Of a DNA stretch of 64,000 bases, positions 1 to 9,397 are shown piece after piece (within the stretch, counting starts at the first letter, position 1; every line of letters starts with the position of its first letter). The stretch spans positions 620,001-684,000 of the forward strand of contig CAIJRD010000012.1 of the NCBI GenBank assembly GCA_903822975.1, in the 5' to 3' direction. The notes beneath the pieces were generated by a model. The model did not search any database. It saw nothing but the letters and a program-made list of their open reading frames with translations, and was not told the DNA's origin. The position numbers and the translations under genes were made by a program. Source of the DNA: an uncultured Sinobacteraceae bacterium (GTDB taxonomy: Bacteria; Pseudomonadota; Gammaproteobacteria; Nevskiales; Nevskiaceae).

Positions 1-1
1 C

Positions 2-592
2 CTGAGCCAAATTCGTCTCGGTTTTATCGTTTCAATGATCACCGTCTGCTTGTATATGCCGTGGACCTGTGTGTTGGCGATGCAAATGTGGCGCATCGAA
101 GGCAAGTCACCTTTGCTTGCGTCGCTGCAGTTCATGGGTGGCGCGCTCACCGTGATGGTTGTTTCCTTCAGTGCAATGTATTGGGCAGTAGCAGCATTCC
201 GCCCTGAGCGGGCGGCATCGGACATTCAGACGCTCACCGACACGGGTTGGTTGTGTATCGACCTGCAGTACTGTTGCACGACATTGCAGATGGTTGCGGC
301 CGCGCTCGTCGGCTTAGCAGACAAGCGGACTGTTCCTCTATTCCCGCGCTGGGTCTGCTATCTGACCATCTGGTGCGGTATCAGCTTCTTCCCGGCCAGC
401 CTTACCGGTGTCATGAAGACTGGACCGTTCGCCTGGAGCGGCGTGCTGAGCTTCTACTTCCCATACTTCTGCTGGCTCTGCTGGTTCTCCACGGCTAGCG
501 TGTACATGATCAAGGAAGTACGGCGCCGCATAACGGCATACGACGGCGTCAAGTCACCTGCGGGCACCTTCGCTTCCGGCATGAGCCGCTGA
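2..592 (+). CDS. multi-pass membrane protein of unknown function, probably 5'-truncated by the window edge
   Basis: Frame is open upstream of the ATG at 35 to the window start; several hydrophobic segments; co-directional with the downstream redox genes. Confidence 0.6.
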   Translation: MSQIRLGFIVSMITVCLYMPWTCVLAMQMWRIEGKSPLLASLQFMGGALTVMVVSFSAMYWAVAAFRPERAASDIQTLTDTGWLCIDLQYCCTTLQMVAAALVGLADKRTVPLFPRWVCYLTIWCGISFFPASLTGVMKTGPFAWSGVLSFYFPYFCWLCWFSTASVYMIKEVRRRITAYDGVKSPAGTFASGMSR

Positions 593-612
593 TCGGGCAT
601 CCCTCGGCAAAT

Positions 613-643
613 CGCCCTCCGATGCGGCATCGGTCGGAGGGCG
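613..643 (+). terminator. intergenic hairpin (CGCCCTCCGA / TCGGAGGGCG, 10-bp stem), possible terminator or processing site
   Basis: Perfect inverted repeat just after the stop at 592; only a weak T-run follows. Confidence 0.4.
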
Positions 644-688
644 GTTAACCGTTTTCATTCCATCATTCATCCAACTGAGCATTGAGCG

Positions 689-1285
689 ATGGATGGTCTT
701 TCCGCAAATATGACCACTCCACGTGCTACGGATATTCGCATTCCTGGCGATAAGGATGTCTGGGTTCTGATCGGTGCAGAGCTTTTAACGTTCGGGATGT
801 TTTTTGTTGCGTTTATCGGTTATCGCGCACTTGAGGTCGCACACTTCAATGCGTCGCAGACCGCGCTGCATCGCAATCTCGGCCTGCTCAATACCTTATT
901 TCTTGTAACGAGCTCTTGGTGTGTGGTCCAAGCAGTGCGTGCAGCCCGGGAAGACAGACCCGCTTCGGTTGCCCGAAGCTTGGGCATCGCTATTTTGCTC
1001 GGCATCAGTTTCATGGTCGTCAAGGCACTCGAATACACCGAGCTAGTGAGCTCTGGTGTAGGAATGACGACCGACAATTTCTTCATGTTCTATTACTGCC
1101 TTACGATCATTCACCTTCTGCACGTGGTCGGCGGAACGGTGATTTTGACGGTGATGTGGGCTAACGCGCGAACCGGCCGATATCATTCCGGTAACACTAA
1201 AGGCCTTGAGACTGGTGCCTCCTATTGGCATATGGTTGATTTGCTCTGGATCTTTCTGTTTCCGCTGCTCTACTTGGTCAGGTGA
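689..1285 (+). CDS. cytochrome c oxidase subunit III family protein (CoxC/NorE-like)
   Basis: HCO subunit III-like pattern: DKDVWVLIGAELLTFGMFF..., FFMFYYCLTIIHLLHVVGG, C-terminal YWHMVDLLWIFLFPLLYLV. Confidence 0.88.
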   Translation: MDGLSANMTTPRATDIRIPGDKDVWVLIGAELLTFGMFFVAFIGYRALEVAHFNASQTALHRNLGLLNTLFLVTSSWCVVQAVRAAREDRPASVARSLGIAILLGISFMVVKALEYTELVSSGVGMTTDNFFMFYYCLTIIHLLHVVGGTVILTVMWANARTGRYHSGNTKGLETGASYWHMVDLLWIFLFPLLYLVR

Positions 1286-1289
1286 GCCA

Positions 1290-1577
1290 ATGCTCGCGTA
1301 TCTGCGCGATCCCCTGCATAGAACTTGGCTGTTGTTGGTGACGGCGACGGCGATCGCGTTTTTGCTTCGTGAAGACAATGTAATCGGGGATATAGCAGCC
1401 GCCGTGACAATTGTCATTGCTTGGCTGAAGGGCCGACTCGTAATCCTGGATTTCATGGAACTTCGACATGCTCCGCCGCTTTACCGGCGAATCTTTGAAG
1501 GATGGGCAATCCTGGTCTCAACCTTGCTCCTCGCGCTGTATTGGGAGGGGCCGGTTTTTTTTGCGTCGTTTAAATGA
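1290..1577 (+). CDS. prokaryotic cytochrome c oxidase subunit IV family protein
   Basis: 95-aa small membrane protein (MLAYLRDPLHRTWLLLVTATAIAFLL...LVILDFMELRHAPPLYRRIFEGW) directly after the subunit III gene; internal ATG chosen within ORF 1206..1577. Confidence 0.75.
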   Translation: MLAYLRDPLHRTWLLLVTATAIAFLLREDNVIGDIAAAVTIVIAWLKGRLVILDFMELRHAPPLYRRIFEGWAILVSTLLLALYWEGPVFFASFK

Positions 1578-1680
1578 TTTTGAATCACCCTTCGTTCTCT
1601 TTACCAGCGAGGGGCTAACAAAGACCAATAAAAGACCGACTCACCTTGGCGCGATTGTTGTGATCGAAGGAGGATCTGAA

Positions 1681-3903
1681 ATGCATAAAGCATTTGTCAC
1701 GCAGGTCGATACCGCCGGAACCAAGTTTCCACCTGTTCAGCGAAAAAAAATATTCTGCGGAGTCTGCGAAGGATCGTGCGGACTTGAAGCGACTGTTCAA
1801 GGGACCGAGCTAATCAGTCTGCTGCCAGATCCCGATCATCCGAACACTAAGGGCTTTGCTTGCTCCAAAGGCTTGGCGTTCGGCGCCGTGCGTGATGACC
1901 ACAATCGTCTTCTCCATCCACTCAAGCGGTGCCCCGACGGAAGCTTCGAGGAAATCTCGTGGGAACAGGCACTCGATGAAATTGGCGAGCGACTCAATGG
2001 CATTATTGCCAGGCGTGGGAAAGAGTCGATAGGTCTCTATCAAGGCAATTCGGTAGCTTGGAACTTTGGTGCGTTCTTAAACTTATTTGGAATGGCAGGC
2101 GCCCTCAAGACCAAGCATCTCTACAGTGCAGCGTCGATCGATATCAATGGCTATTGGATGATTAGCCAGTTGCTTTATGGCAGCAACTTCCTGAATCCGA
2201 TTCCAGACGTCTCAAGAACTGACTTTATGCTGTGCCTTGGGGCCAACCCTGCGGTATCGCATGGAAGTATGGCCAACATCGGTCGATTCCGCGATACGAT
2301 GATGGGAGTGACGCAGCGCGGCGGCCGAGTCGTTGTCGTCGACCCCCGCCGGTCAGAAACCGCTAGTTTGTTCGAACACGTTCCAATTCGCCCGAACGGC
2401 GATGTGTGGCTACTGGCCGCCCTGCTCAAAGTAATTTTTGATGAAGGTCTTGAAGATCGCGAGGCGCTGTTACGGCAGACAACCGGGCACGAGATTTTGC
2501 GAGAAATGCTTGCACCGCTTGAGCTGAGGCATGCTGCCCTCGCTAGCGGCATTTCGGTCAAAAAGATTCAACAGCTCGCACGCGACTTTGCAGGTGCGCG
2601 CTCAGCATGTGCTTATGGACGCTGCGGCATATCGATTGGTCCTTTCGCGTCGCTCGGTAAATATTTTCTCGATGTCCTGAATATCGTAACAGGCAATCTC
2701 GACCGACCCGGAGGCTGGTGCTTTGGGCGACCTTTCGTCGATCTAGAAACGTTGATGCACCGCATGAAGTCTACCGGCTATAACCGCTGGCGAACTCGAG
2801 TTGATGATTTCGCTGAGGTGGCCGGTACTTCTCCGGTCGTCAGCATCCCGCGTGAAATACGTACGCCAGGAAAAGGCCAGCTGCGCGCAATGCTTGTGGT
2901 CGGGGCAAATCCCGCCAGCAGTAGCCCGGCAGCGGGGGAATTGCGCGAGGCCTTCAAGGACCTGGAGCTGTTGATCTCGTTGGACGTTTATCAGACGGAA
3001 ACCAGTAGGCTGGCACATTACATCCTCCCTCCGACAGTGTGGTTGGAGCGAGAAGGATTTCCAATCTTCACCCAGTCCCACTCCGGAGTGCCGCATGCGC
3101 AGTGGGTAGGGCCAACGCTGCCGCCGCGAGGCGACACGCGCGACGACGCCTGGATCATGGACGAAATCGCACGGCGCATCGGCATCGTGCCAGCCGATTT
3201 CCCTGGTGCACAAGTCCTCGGAAAGCTCGGCCTGCGACTTTCGCCTTCACTGATGATGGATATTGGTTTGCGGACTGGTCCAGAGGGCGACTGGTTCGGT
3301 CTGCGCCCTCGAGGGCTCAGCAGGAAGAAGCTAATCGGGAATAACGGCGCTATTAAGCTTGCGGATACCGTTCCAACCGGTATCTTGCATAAGCGCATCT
3401 TCACCAAAAGCCGCAAAGTGGAGTTGGACCATGTGCTGATACGTGGAGAGATGAAGCGCTTGTTGGCATACGATTTTACTGTTGATAGTCGGTTTCCTTT
3501 GAGCCTGATCAGTCTGCGTGAACTACGATCCCAAAACACCTGGATGCACAACGTTCCGAAGCTGATCGTCGGTGACCGCGTTCAGCGACTTAGAATTCAC
3601 CCTCAAGATGCCGAACGCTACGGAATCGAGGACGGTGATCCGATCGAGATTACTTCTCACTTTGGTCAGATTAATGTTCCTGAAGCACGAATCAGTGACG
3701 AAATGATGCCCGGAAGCGTCGCACTTCCACATGGATGGGGCCACCAAGGCAATTGGGAACGCGCAGTGGCCGTTGGTGGATCGGGATATAACGAGTTGAC
3801 GACAAACCGCGTCGATTCGACCGATCTTCCAAGCGGGAATGCCACCGTTAATGGGATCGCAGTACGCATCCGCTCCCTCCGAGTATCACGGGCCGTTGCG
3901 TAA
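1681..3903 (+). CDS. molybdopterin-dependent oxidoreductase with N-terminal 4Fe-4S site
   Basis: CGVCEGSCGLEATV...GFACSKG iron-sulfur motif, long molybdopterin oxidoreductase-like body, C-terminal MGD-binding region; RBS-like ggagga before the ATG at 1681. Confidence 0.88.
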   Translation: MHKAFVTQVDTAGTKFPPVQRKKIFCGVCEGSCGLEATVQGTELISLLPDPDHPNTKGFACSKGLAFGAVRDDHNRLLHPLKRCPDGSFEEISWEQALDEIGERLNGIIARRGKESIGLYQGNSVAWNFGAFLNLFGMAGALKTKHLYSAASIDINGYWMISQLLYGSNFLNPIPDVSRTDFMLCLGANPAVSHGSMANIGRFRDTMMGVTQRGGRVVVVDPRRSETASLFEHVPIRPNGDVWLLAALLKVIFDEGLEDREALLRQTTGHEILREMLAPLELRHAALASGISVKKIQQLARDFAGARSACAYGRCGISIGPFASLGKYFLDVLNIVTGNLDRPGGWCFGRPFVDLETLMHRMKSTGYNRWRTRVDDFAEVAGTSPVVSIPREIRTPGKGQLRAMLVVGANPASSSPAAGELREAFKDLELLISLDVYQTETSRLAHYILPPTVWLEREGFPIFTQSHSGVPHAQWVGPTLPPRGDTRDDAWIMDEIARRIGIVPADFPGAQVLGKLGLRLSPSLMMDIGLRTGPEGDWFGLRPRGLSRKKLIGNNGAIKLADTVPTGILHKRIFTKSRKVELDHVLIRGEMKRLLAYDFTVDSRFPLSLISLRELRSQNTWMHNVPKLIVGDRVQRLRIHPQDAERYGIEDGDPIEITSHFGQINVPEARISDEMMPGSVALPHGWGHQGNWERAVAVGGSGYNELTTNRVDSTDLPSGNATVNGIAVRIRSLRVSRAVA

Positions 3904-4178
3904 TGAGCTACGTCATTGCCGCACCCTGTGTCGCGGACTATTCCTGTGTGGAAGTGTGTCCCGTCAACTGTATTCATCCGATGCCGGACGAATCTGGATT
4001 TGAAGCATCAACACAACTTTACATCGATCCAGCCAAATGCGTCGATTGCGGCGCCTGTGACGAGGCGTGCCCAGTGAATGCTGTCTTCGCCTTGGATCAG
4101 TTGCCAGTTAAATGGGCTCACTACGCCGGCATAAACGCCGAGCATTTCCCCCTCAAGCACGGGAATATCGATGCTTGA
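3903..4178 (+). CDS. 4Fe-4S dicluster / 7Fe-type ferredoxin
   Basis: CVADYSCVEVCPVNCIHP and CVDCGACDEACPVNAV cysteine motifs; start overlaps the previous stop (TAATG). Confidence 0.9.
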   Translation: MSYVIAAPCVADYSCVEVCPVNCIHPMPDESGFEASTQLYIDPAKCVDCGACDEACPVNAVFALDQLPVKWAHYAGINAEHFPLKHGNIDA

Positions 4179-5505
4179 TGCAAGGCCGCTACGTGTCGCA
4201 ATCGTCGGCAGCGGCCCGTCTGGCATGTATGCGGCAGGGCACCTATTAGAAAGCCCAGCAGGTACCTTTTTTGAGCATGGCTTGACGAAACGGGTTAGGC
4301 ACCCGATCAGTGTCGATGTAATCGATCGCTTACCGACGCCGTGGGGACTCATTCGCGGGGGCGTAGCGCCCGATCATCTCGACAAAAAGAAAATCGCTTC
4401 GATCTACGAAGCAATTGCGAGGCGTCCCGGATTTCGCTTCATCGGCAATATTCAGGTAGGCGCCGACGTTTCCGTATCCGAGCTTGCAACGTGGTACGAC
4501 GCTGTGATCTACGCAATTGGATGCGATGGCGAAAGAAGGTTAAGCATACCGGGCGAAGGGCTTGCTGGCAGCTGTTCCGCGCATCGCTTCGTGGGTTGGT
4601 ATAACGGCCAACCGGATTTCAGCCACCAGACGTTTGATTTACAAACTGATCGTGCGGTCATCGTGGGCAATGGAAATGTCGCAATGGACATTGCTCGCAT
4701 CCTTCTCAAATCAGTTGATGAACTGCAAAAAACGGATATCGCTTCGCACGCACTGAAGGCTCTCGAAAAAAGCACTATCCGCGAGGTTGTAATTCTCGGT
4801 CGGCGAGGCCCCAAGGATGCCGCATTCAACTTCCCTGAGCTGGAAGAGCTTGGCGAGCTTCACGATACCGCTATTGTCGTTGAAGGCGGGTCTGCGCTGA
4901 CACAGCTGAGTTCCAATCATTGCAACGGGACAAATCTTGAGACACTACGAGCGTTGTGTGCAAGGCAGCGAACCGGGCGCCGGCGGATCGTTCTGCGCTT
5001 CGACACTTCCCCGCTAGCGGTGCTGGGTGGTTCTCATGTCACCGGCGTTCGAGTCGCTTCAGAAGGAGTCGAGGATGAGATCAAATGCGGATTACTAATC
5101 GCCGCAATTGGTTATCGGGGCACAGCGCTGCCAGGCCTTCCTTTCGATGACATTCGCGGAACGATCCCAAGTCATGAAGGGCGTGTGATCGACAGTGGCA
5201 AGCCGGTAACAGGAGCGTATGTCGCGGGTTGGATCCGGCGAGGTCCGCGAGGAATTATCGGTAGCAATAAGAAATGCGCTCGCGATGCAGTCATGGCGCT
5301 TTTGACCGATTTTGAACTGGACCGCCTGCCACGTCTAGGCACACTCGCGGGAGACGATGTATTAGCGCGCCTGCGGCAACAAGTACCCGGCGCGACAAGC
5401 TTCGACCATTGGAAACGAATCGACCAAGTTGAACGAGCGCTGGGAAGTAATTTTGCCCGTCCACGAATTAAGCTTACGAGCTTAGACGAACTTCTTAAAG
5501 TCTAA
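4171..5505 (+). CDS. FAD-dependent ferredoxin-NADP reductase (adrenodoxin reductase / FprA-like)
   Basis: RVAIVGSGPSGMYAAGHLL, VDVIDRLPTPWGLIRGGVAPDH, VIVGNGNVAMDIARILL, GWIRRGPRGIIGSNKKCA motifs; overlaps the ferredoxin gene by 8 nt. Confidence 0.92.
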   Translation: MLDARPLRVAIVGSGPSGMYAAGHLLESPAGTFFEHGLTKRVRHPISVDVIDRLPTPWGLIRGGVAPDHLDKKKIASIYEAIARRPGFRFIGNIQVGADVSVSELATWYDAVIYAIGCDGERRLSIPGEGLAGSCSAHRFVGWYNGQPDFSHQTFDLQTDRAVIVGNGNVAMDIARILLKSVDELQKTDIASHALKALEKSTIREVVILGRRGPKDAAFNFPELEELGELHDTAIVVEGGSALTQLSSNHCNGTNLETLRALCARQRTGRRRIVLRFDTSPLAVLGGSHVTGVRVASEGVEDEIKCGLLIAAIGYRGTALPGLPFDDIRGTIPSHEGRVIDSGKPVTGAYVAGWIRRGPRGIIGSNKKCARDAVMALLTDFELDRLPRLGTLAGDDVLARLRQQVPGATSFDHWKRIDQVERALGSNFARPRIKLTSLDELLKV

Positions 5506-5705
5506 TCGCTTTGGCGCGCAATGATCAGCTTAGCTGTCTCTCCGCCGCATTCGAACTCGAGGTCTCTGAGTCTATCGATTTTCGATCGCTATCATGATTC
5601 AATTAGACTCTCAACGGCTGGGCTACCGTGAAGTTTTGCAGAGTTTTGGAATAACCGAACTTCTGAAGAAGGTGGCTAAGCTCTCCGTTCATCTATTCAA
5701 CCGGG

Positions 5706-5998
5706 TGGGTTCTACCCCGTAACACGGACACTTCAAAGAAGGCCGAAAATGGCCACCAGGAGTGTTTATGTCGAAGCGAAGGTAGTTCAGTGCCAAGTTC
5801 AAGCAAGGTGCCACTTAGCAGACTCGGCAACCAGGCGTCAGCTGTGCCCAGGTGGCCCGAAACCTCGGCATCAAAGATAACCTGCTGACGCGTTGGAAGC
5901 GTGAGCTTGAGGGACACGTGCAAGCTGCGCTTATAGGTACGCGAATGGCACGCGACGAAGAGCTTGCGCGTCTCAAACGCGAGCTGGCGCGGGTGAAG
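5706..5998 (+). mobile_element. IS3-family fragment: left-end-like sequence plus degenerate orfA 5' half
   Basis: TGGGTTCTACCCCGTAACACGGACAC, then ATGTCGAAGCG..., then OrfA-like QPGVSCAQVARNLGIKDNLLTRWKREL...ELARLKRELARVK with an in-frame TAG at 5816-5818. Confidence 0.7.
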
Positions 5999-6241
5999 GG
6001 GCATCAGTGGTTCGACGAACTGATGTCGGGCAGTAGCAAGACGGTTAAGCAGATCGCGCAGCGAGAGGGCGTGACGGATCGTTATGTGAGCCGGATGCTG
6101 CCGCTCGCATTCCTTTCGCCGGAGATCGTGACGTCGATCGTCAATGGCACACAGCCGATTGATCTCTCAGCGATCAGCCTGACACAACGGACGGAGTTCG
6201 ATGCAGATTGGATGATGCAGCGCGAGGCATTGGGTTTCTAA
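5768..6241 (+). pseudogene. chimeric remnant: IS3 OrfA N-terminal half fused in frame to a serine-recombinase C-terminal-tail-like segment
   Basis: OrfA similarity stops after ELARVK; the same frame continues HQWFDELMSGSSKTVKQIAQREGVTDRYVSRMLPLAFLSPEIVTSIVNGTQP..., typical of recombinase-associated HTH tails. Open portion is 5852..6241 (GTG start). Confidence 0.7.
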
Positions 6242-6269
6242 GGCCGCCAACCTATCGACGCTTCGACCA

Positions 6270-6295
6270 AGCCCGGCAATCGTCGGGCTTTTTCT
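6270..6295 (+). terminator. Rho-independent terminator candidate
   Basis: AGCCCG-GCAATCGT-CGGGCT followed by TTTTC just after the chimeric remnant. Confidence 0.6.
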
Positions 6296-6430
6296 TTGCT
6301 GGCTCGGCGCAAAGCGAACCACGTCGTTTGGAAACAGAGACGAATTCGAGGAAGCGACCACTTGAGCCGCCTAGAGGCGAGTCTCTGGTTCATTTCGGTC
6401 TGGGGAAAGCCGCCAATAGTGGGCCTCAGG

Positions 6431-6456
6431 CCGAAGGTCGGTGAACCGACCTTCGG
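6431..6456 (-). terminator. 11-bp perfect stem / 4-nt loop hairpin 3' of tRNA-Ser
   Basis: CCGAAGGTCGG-TGAA-CCGACCTTCGG; no clear poly-U, so this could be a processing or other element. Confidence 0.4.
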
Positions 6457-6469
6457 AGAGGGGACTGGT

Positions 6470-6558
<89 letters not shown>

Positions 6559-6699
6559 GGGGGCGCTAGTTTAGCAAGCCGGCGCCCTAAAAACGAAATG
6601 GCCGGCTGCCCAATCGGACGGCACCATGGAATTTCCAGGCCCCGGCGCGGTCTTATCGCGTTATAACGGCCATATAAGTCGCAAAAAGTCCCTGTTGGA

Positions 6700-8163
6700 A
6701 TGACCAGACCGTTGACCCGAGGCCGCAAGCTCGCGCTGTATGCGACGCTCGGCTGCGCACTCGCGCTTTCTACCTGCTCGCCCCGTCCGAGCGCGCTGCA
6801 GCGCGTGTTTGCGACCGAGCACTTGCGCGTCGCGATGGTCGAAAGCCCCACAACCTGCTACAACGCCGCCGCCGGCGCCACCGGTTTCGACTGCGAGCTG
6901 TTGACCGGTCTGGCCAAGCGATTCGGCGTGGCGCTGGATCTGCATTTCGTCGATTCGGCAGCAGCAGCGCTGGACTTGCTGAACGAAGGTCGCGTGGACA
7001 TCGCCGCCGGCGGCATCGCGATCGACAACAGCGCCACAACCCCGCTGCGCTTCACCTCGCCGCTGGAGAACGTTGCGCTGCAATTGGTTTCGCGCGCTGA
7101 TGCGGCAACTCCAACCTCGCTCGACAAAGTCGATGGCGAGATTCAAGTGGTGGCCGGCAGCGGCGCCGATTCCTTGTTGCAGCAATTGAGTGAGCGCTAC
7201 CCGAAACTGCGCTGGAGTGCGACCAGCGAACTGAGCGAGGAAGATCTGCTCGATGCTGTCGCCGATGGCGAGGTGGAGTACACGATCGCCTCGTCGACGC
7301 TGGTCGCGCTGGAGCAACGTTATTACCCGACGTTGCGCGCAGCACTCGATCTCACTGCGCCAGCGCCGGTGGGATGGGCGCTGCGCGGCGACGCCGACAA
7401 GGCCTTGTTCCGCGCAACGCAGGACTATGTGGACAAACTCGGCACAGCCGAACTGGCACGCATCAGTGATCGCTATTTCGGCCACGTGATCGATTTCGAT
7501 TACCAGGGTGTCGCGCGCTTCGCCGAGGATGTATCGCGCCGGCTGCCGCGCTACCGCGAACAGTTTCGCACTGCGGCGCAACGCTACGGACTCGACTGGC
7601 GCGTGCTCGCGGCGGTTGGCTATCAGGAATCGCACTGGGATCCGGATGCGATCAGCCGCACCGGCGTACGCGGCCTGATGATGCTGACCGAAGACACCGC
7701 GTCCGAGCTCGATGTACTGGACCGGCAGGATGCCGCGCAGAGCATTGCCGGCGGCGCGCGTTACCTGGCGCAGATTCTGAAGGCGCTGCCACCGGAAATC
7801 GTCGAGCCGGATCGCACCTGGATGGCGTTGGCCGCCTATAACCAGGGCATCGCGCATCTGGAAGACGCGCGACAACTCGCCGCGATGCACGGCGGTGATC
7901 CGAATCGCTGGCTCGATGTGCGCAATACGCTGCCGCTGCTGAGCCGTCCGCAGTGGTTCAAGCAAACGCGCGCCGGTTACGCGCGCGGACGCGAAGCGGT
8001 GAACTTCGTCGGCAACGTGCGCAACTACTACGACATTCTCAGCTGGCTGGGCAGCAACGGCACGTCGGCCTCGCCGGCCTCGATCGCATCCATCGCGAAC
8101 GAACCGTCGCCTAAATCTTCAGGCGCTCGACGATCTGCCCTTGCCGCAGGTGGCGCTCGATAA
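6700..8163 (+). CDS. mltF: membrane-bound lytic murein transglycosylase F
   Basis: SBP3-like N-terminal domain plus lytic transglycosylase domain (YGLDWRVLAAVGYQESHWDPDAISRTGVRGLMMLT). Confidence 0.95.
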   Translation: MTRPLTRGRKLALYATLGCALALSTCSPRPSALQRVFATEHLRVAMVESPTTCYNAAAGATGFDCELLTGLAKRFGVALDLHFVDSAAAALDLLNEGRVDIAAGGIAIDNSATTPLRFTSPLENVALQLVSRADAATPTSLDKVDGEIQVVAGSGADSLLQQLSERYPKLRWSATSELSEEDLLDAVADGEVEYTIASSTLVALEQRYYPTLRAALDLTAPAPVGWALRGDADKALFRATQDYVDKLGTAELARISDRYFGHVIDFDYQGVARFAEDVSRRLPRYREQFRTAAQRYGLDWRVLAAVGYQESHWDPDAISRTGVRGLMMLTEDTASELDVLDRQDAAQSIAGGARYLAQILKALPPEIVEPDRTWMALAAYNQGIAHLEDARQLAAMHGGDPNRWLDVRNTLPLLSRPQWFKQTRAGYARGREAVNFVGNVRNYYDILSWLGSNGTSASPASIASIANEPSPKSSGARRSALAAGGAR

Positions 8164-8419
8164 TCTCGTCGATGTCGCGCTCGTCGGCATAGCGATACCA
8201 GACCGCTTCCGGATAGATCACCACGGTCGGGCCTTCTTCGCAGCGGTCCAGGCATCCGGCCTGGTTCACGCGCACTTTTCCGATTCCGGCAAGCCCGGCT
8301 TTCGCCACCTGCTTCTTGCAGTAGTCGCGCAGTTGCGTGGCGCCCTTGTCGTTGCAGCAGGGTCGGCCGCCATCGCGTTGGTTGCAGCAGAAGAAGACGT
8401 GGTGCTGGTAATAGCTCAT
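8111..8419 (-). CDS. thioredoxin-like (2Fe-2S) ferredoxin domain protein
   Basis: HVFFCCNQRDGGRPCC...VRVNQAGCLDRCEEGPTVVIYPEAVWY motif set. Confidence 0.9.
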   Translation of the reverse strand: MSYYQHHVFFCCNQRDGGRPCCNDKGATQLRDYCKKQVAKAGLAGIGKVRVNQAGCLDRCEEGPTVVIYPEAVWYRYADERDIDEIIERHLRQGQIVERLKI

Positions 8420-8429
8420 GCGAACAATT

Positions 8430-9290
8430 CTACGGTGGCGTGGCGGTCGGCGGCTTGCCGAAGGCGTAGCCGATGTTGATCGAGGTGATCTGATCGGAAT
8501 GGTAAGTTCCGGCCGGCGTTTCGGTGTTGTAGCGCAGTTCGTAATCGAGTGCGGCGAAGAAGTTGGCGATGATCGTCAACTTCAACTCGGTGACCGGATC
8601 GATGAAGGTGTTGTGCGGTCCGAATTCGGTCCGCAGCGTCTGCTTGAACTGGCTATTGCCACTGATCTTCCACAGATAGCTCGCGTCGAACGTGCCGATC
8701 ACGCTGGAGCGGAAGTGGCCGGCACCCTGGTCGCGCGTGTGGTCGGCACCGACACCGAGATCCATATCCAGCGTCTGCGTCGCCGACTTGAGGATGTGTC
8801 GGCCGTAACCGGTCGAGCCAGACAAGCGCTCTGCGATCGGGCCGTAGTGATCGTCGTCGAAGTTGACCTGACCGAACACGTAGGAGTCCGGGTTGAGGTT
8901 GTACAGCAGCTTGTCGCCGATCGAATATTTTTCGTCCGTATTCACGCCCTGGGAGCTGGCGCGAAACGCCGAGCCGGTGAGCAGATTGTCCCAGGGGTCG
9001 GATTTGTAATCGACATCGAACTTCACGTTGAGCGTACTCGCACTTGAGTTTCCGCTACTTTTTACGTAGCCCGCCGAGAAGTCCCCGCTCCAGTGCGGTG
9101 GCGGCGTCGGAGGCGGCGGCGCGGGCTTCGGCACATCGGCGGGCATCGAAGCGGCCGCGGCAGGCGGTGGCGCATCGGCCGGGACCGCGGCGGCCGGCGC
9201 ACTGGACGCATCCTCCGCCCGCGCCAACAGCGGATTCAGCCCGATCACGCAAAGCGACAGTCCCAGGCCCCGATTAATCCGTTTGATCAT
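8430..9290 (-). CDS. DUF481 family outer-membrane protein
   Basis: Signal-peptide-like N-terminus, Pro/Ala-rich linker, then WSGDFSAGYVKSSGNSSASTLNVKFD...YGRHILKS beta-barrel pattern ending in YAFGK. Start taken at MIKRINRG. Confidence 0.85.
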   Translation of the reverse strand: MIKRINRGLGLSLCVIGLNPLLARAEDASSAPAAAVPADAPPPAAAASMPADVPKPAPPPPTPPPHWSGDFSAGYVKSSGNSSASTLNVKFDVDYKSDPWDNLLTGSAFRASSQGVNTDEKYSIGDKLLYNLNPDSYVFGQVNFDDDHYGPIAERLSGSTGYGRHILKSATQTLDMDLGVGADHTRDQGAGHFRSSVIGTFDASYLWKISGNSQFKQTLRTEFGPHNTFIDPVTELKLTIIANFFAALDYELRYNTETPAGTYHSDQITSINIGYAFGKPPTATPP

Positions 9291-9397
9291 TCCAATGTGC
9301 ACGCAGCGACTCCCTACGAAAAAGACGGATTGGTTGGCCAACAGACCGCGGATTCCGGTCGATGTTGCAGCGCAGTATGATACTTTGCATTCGCCCC

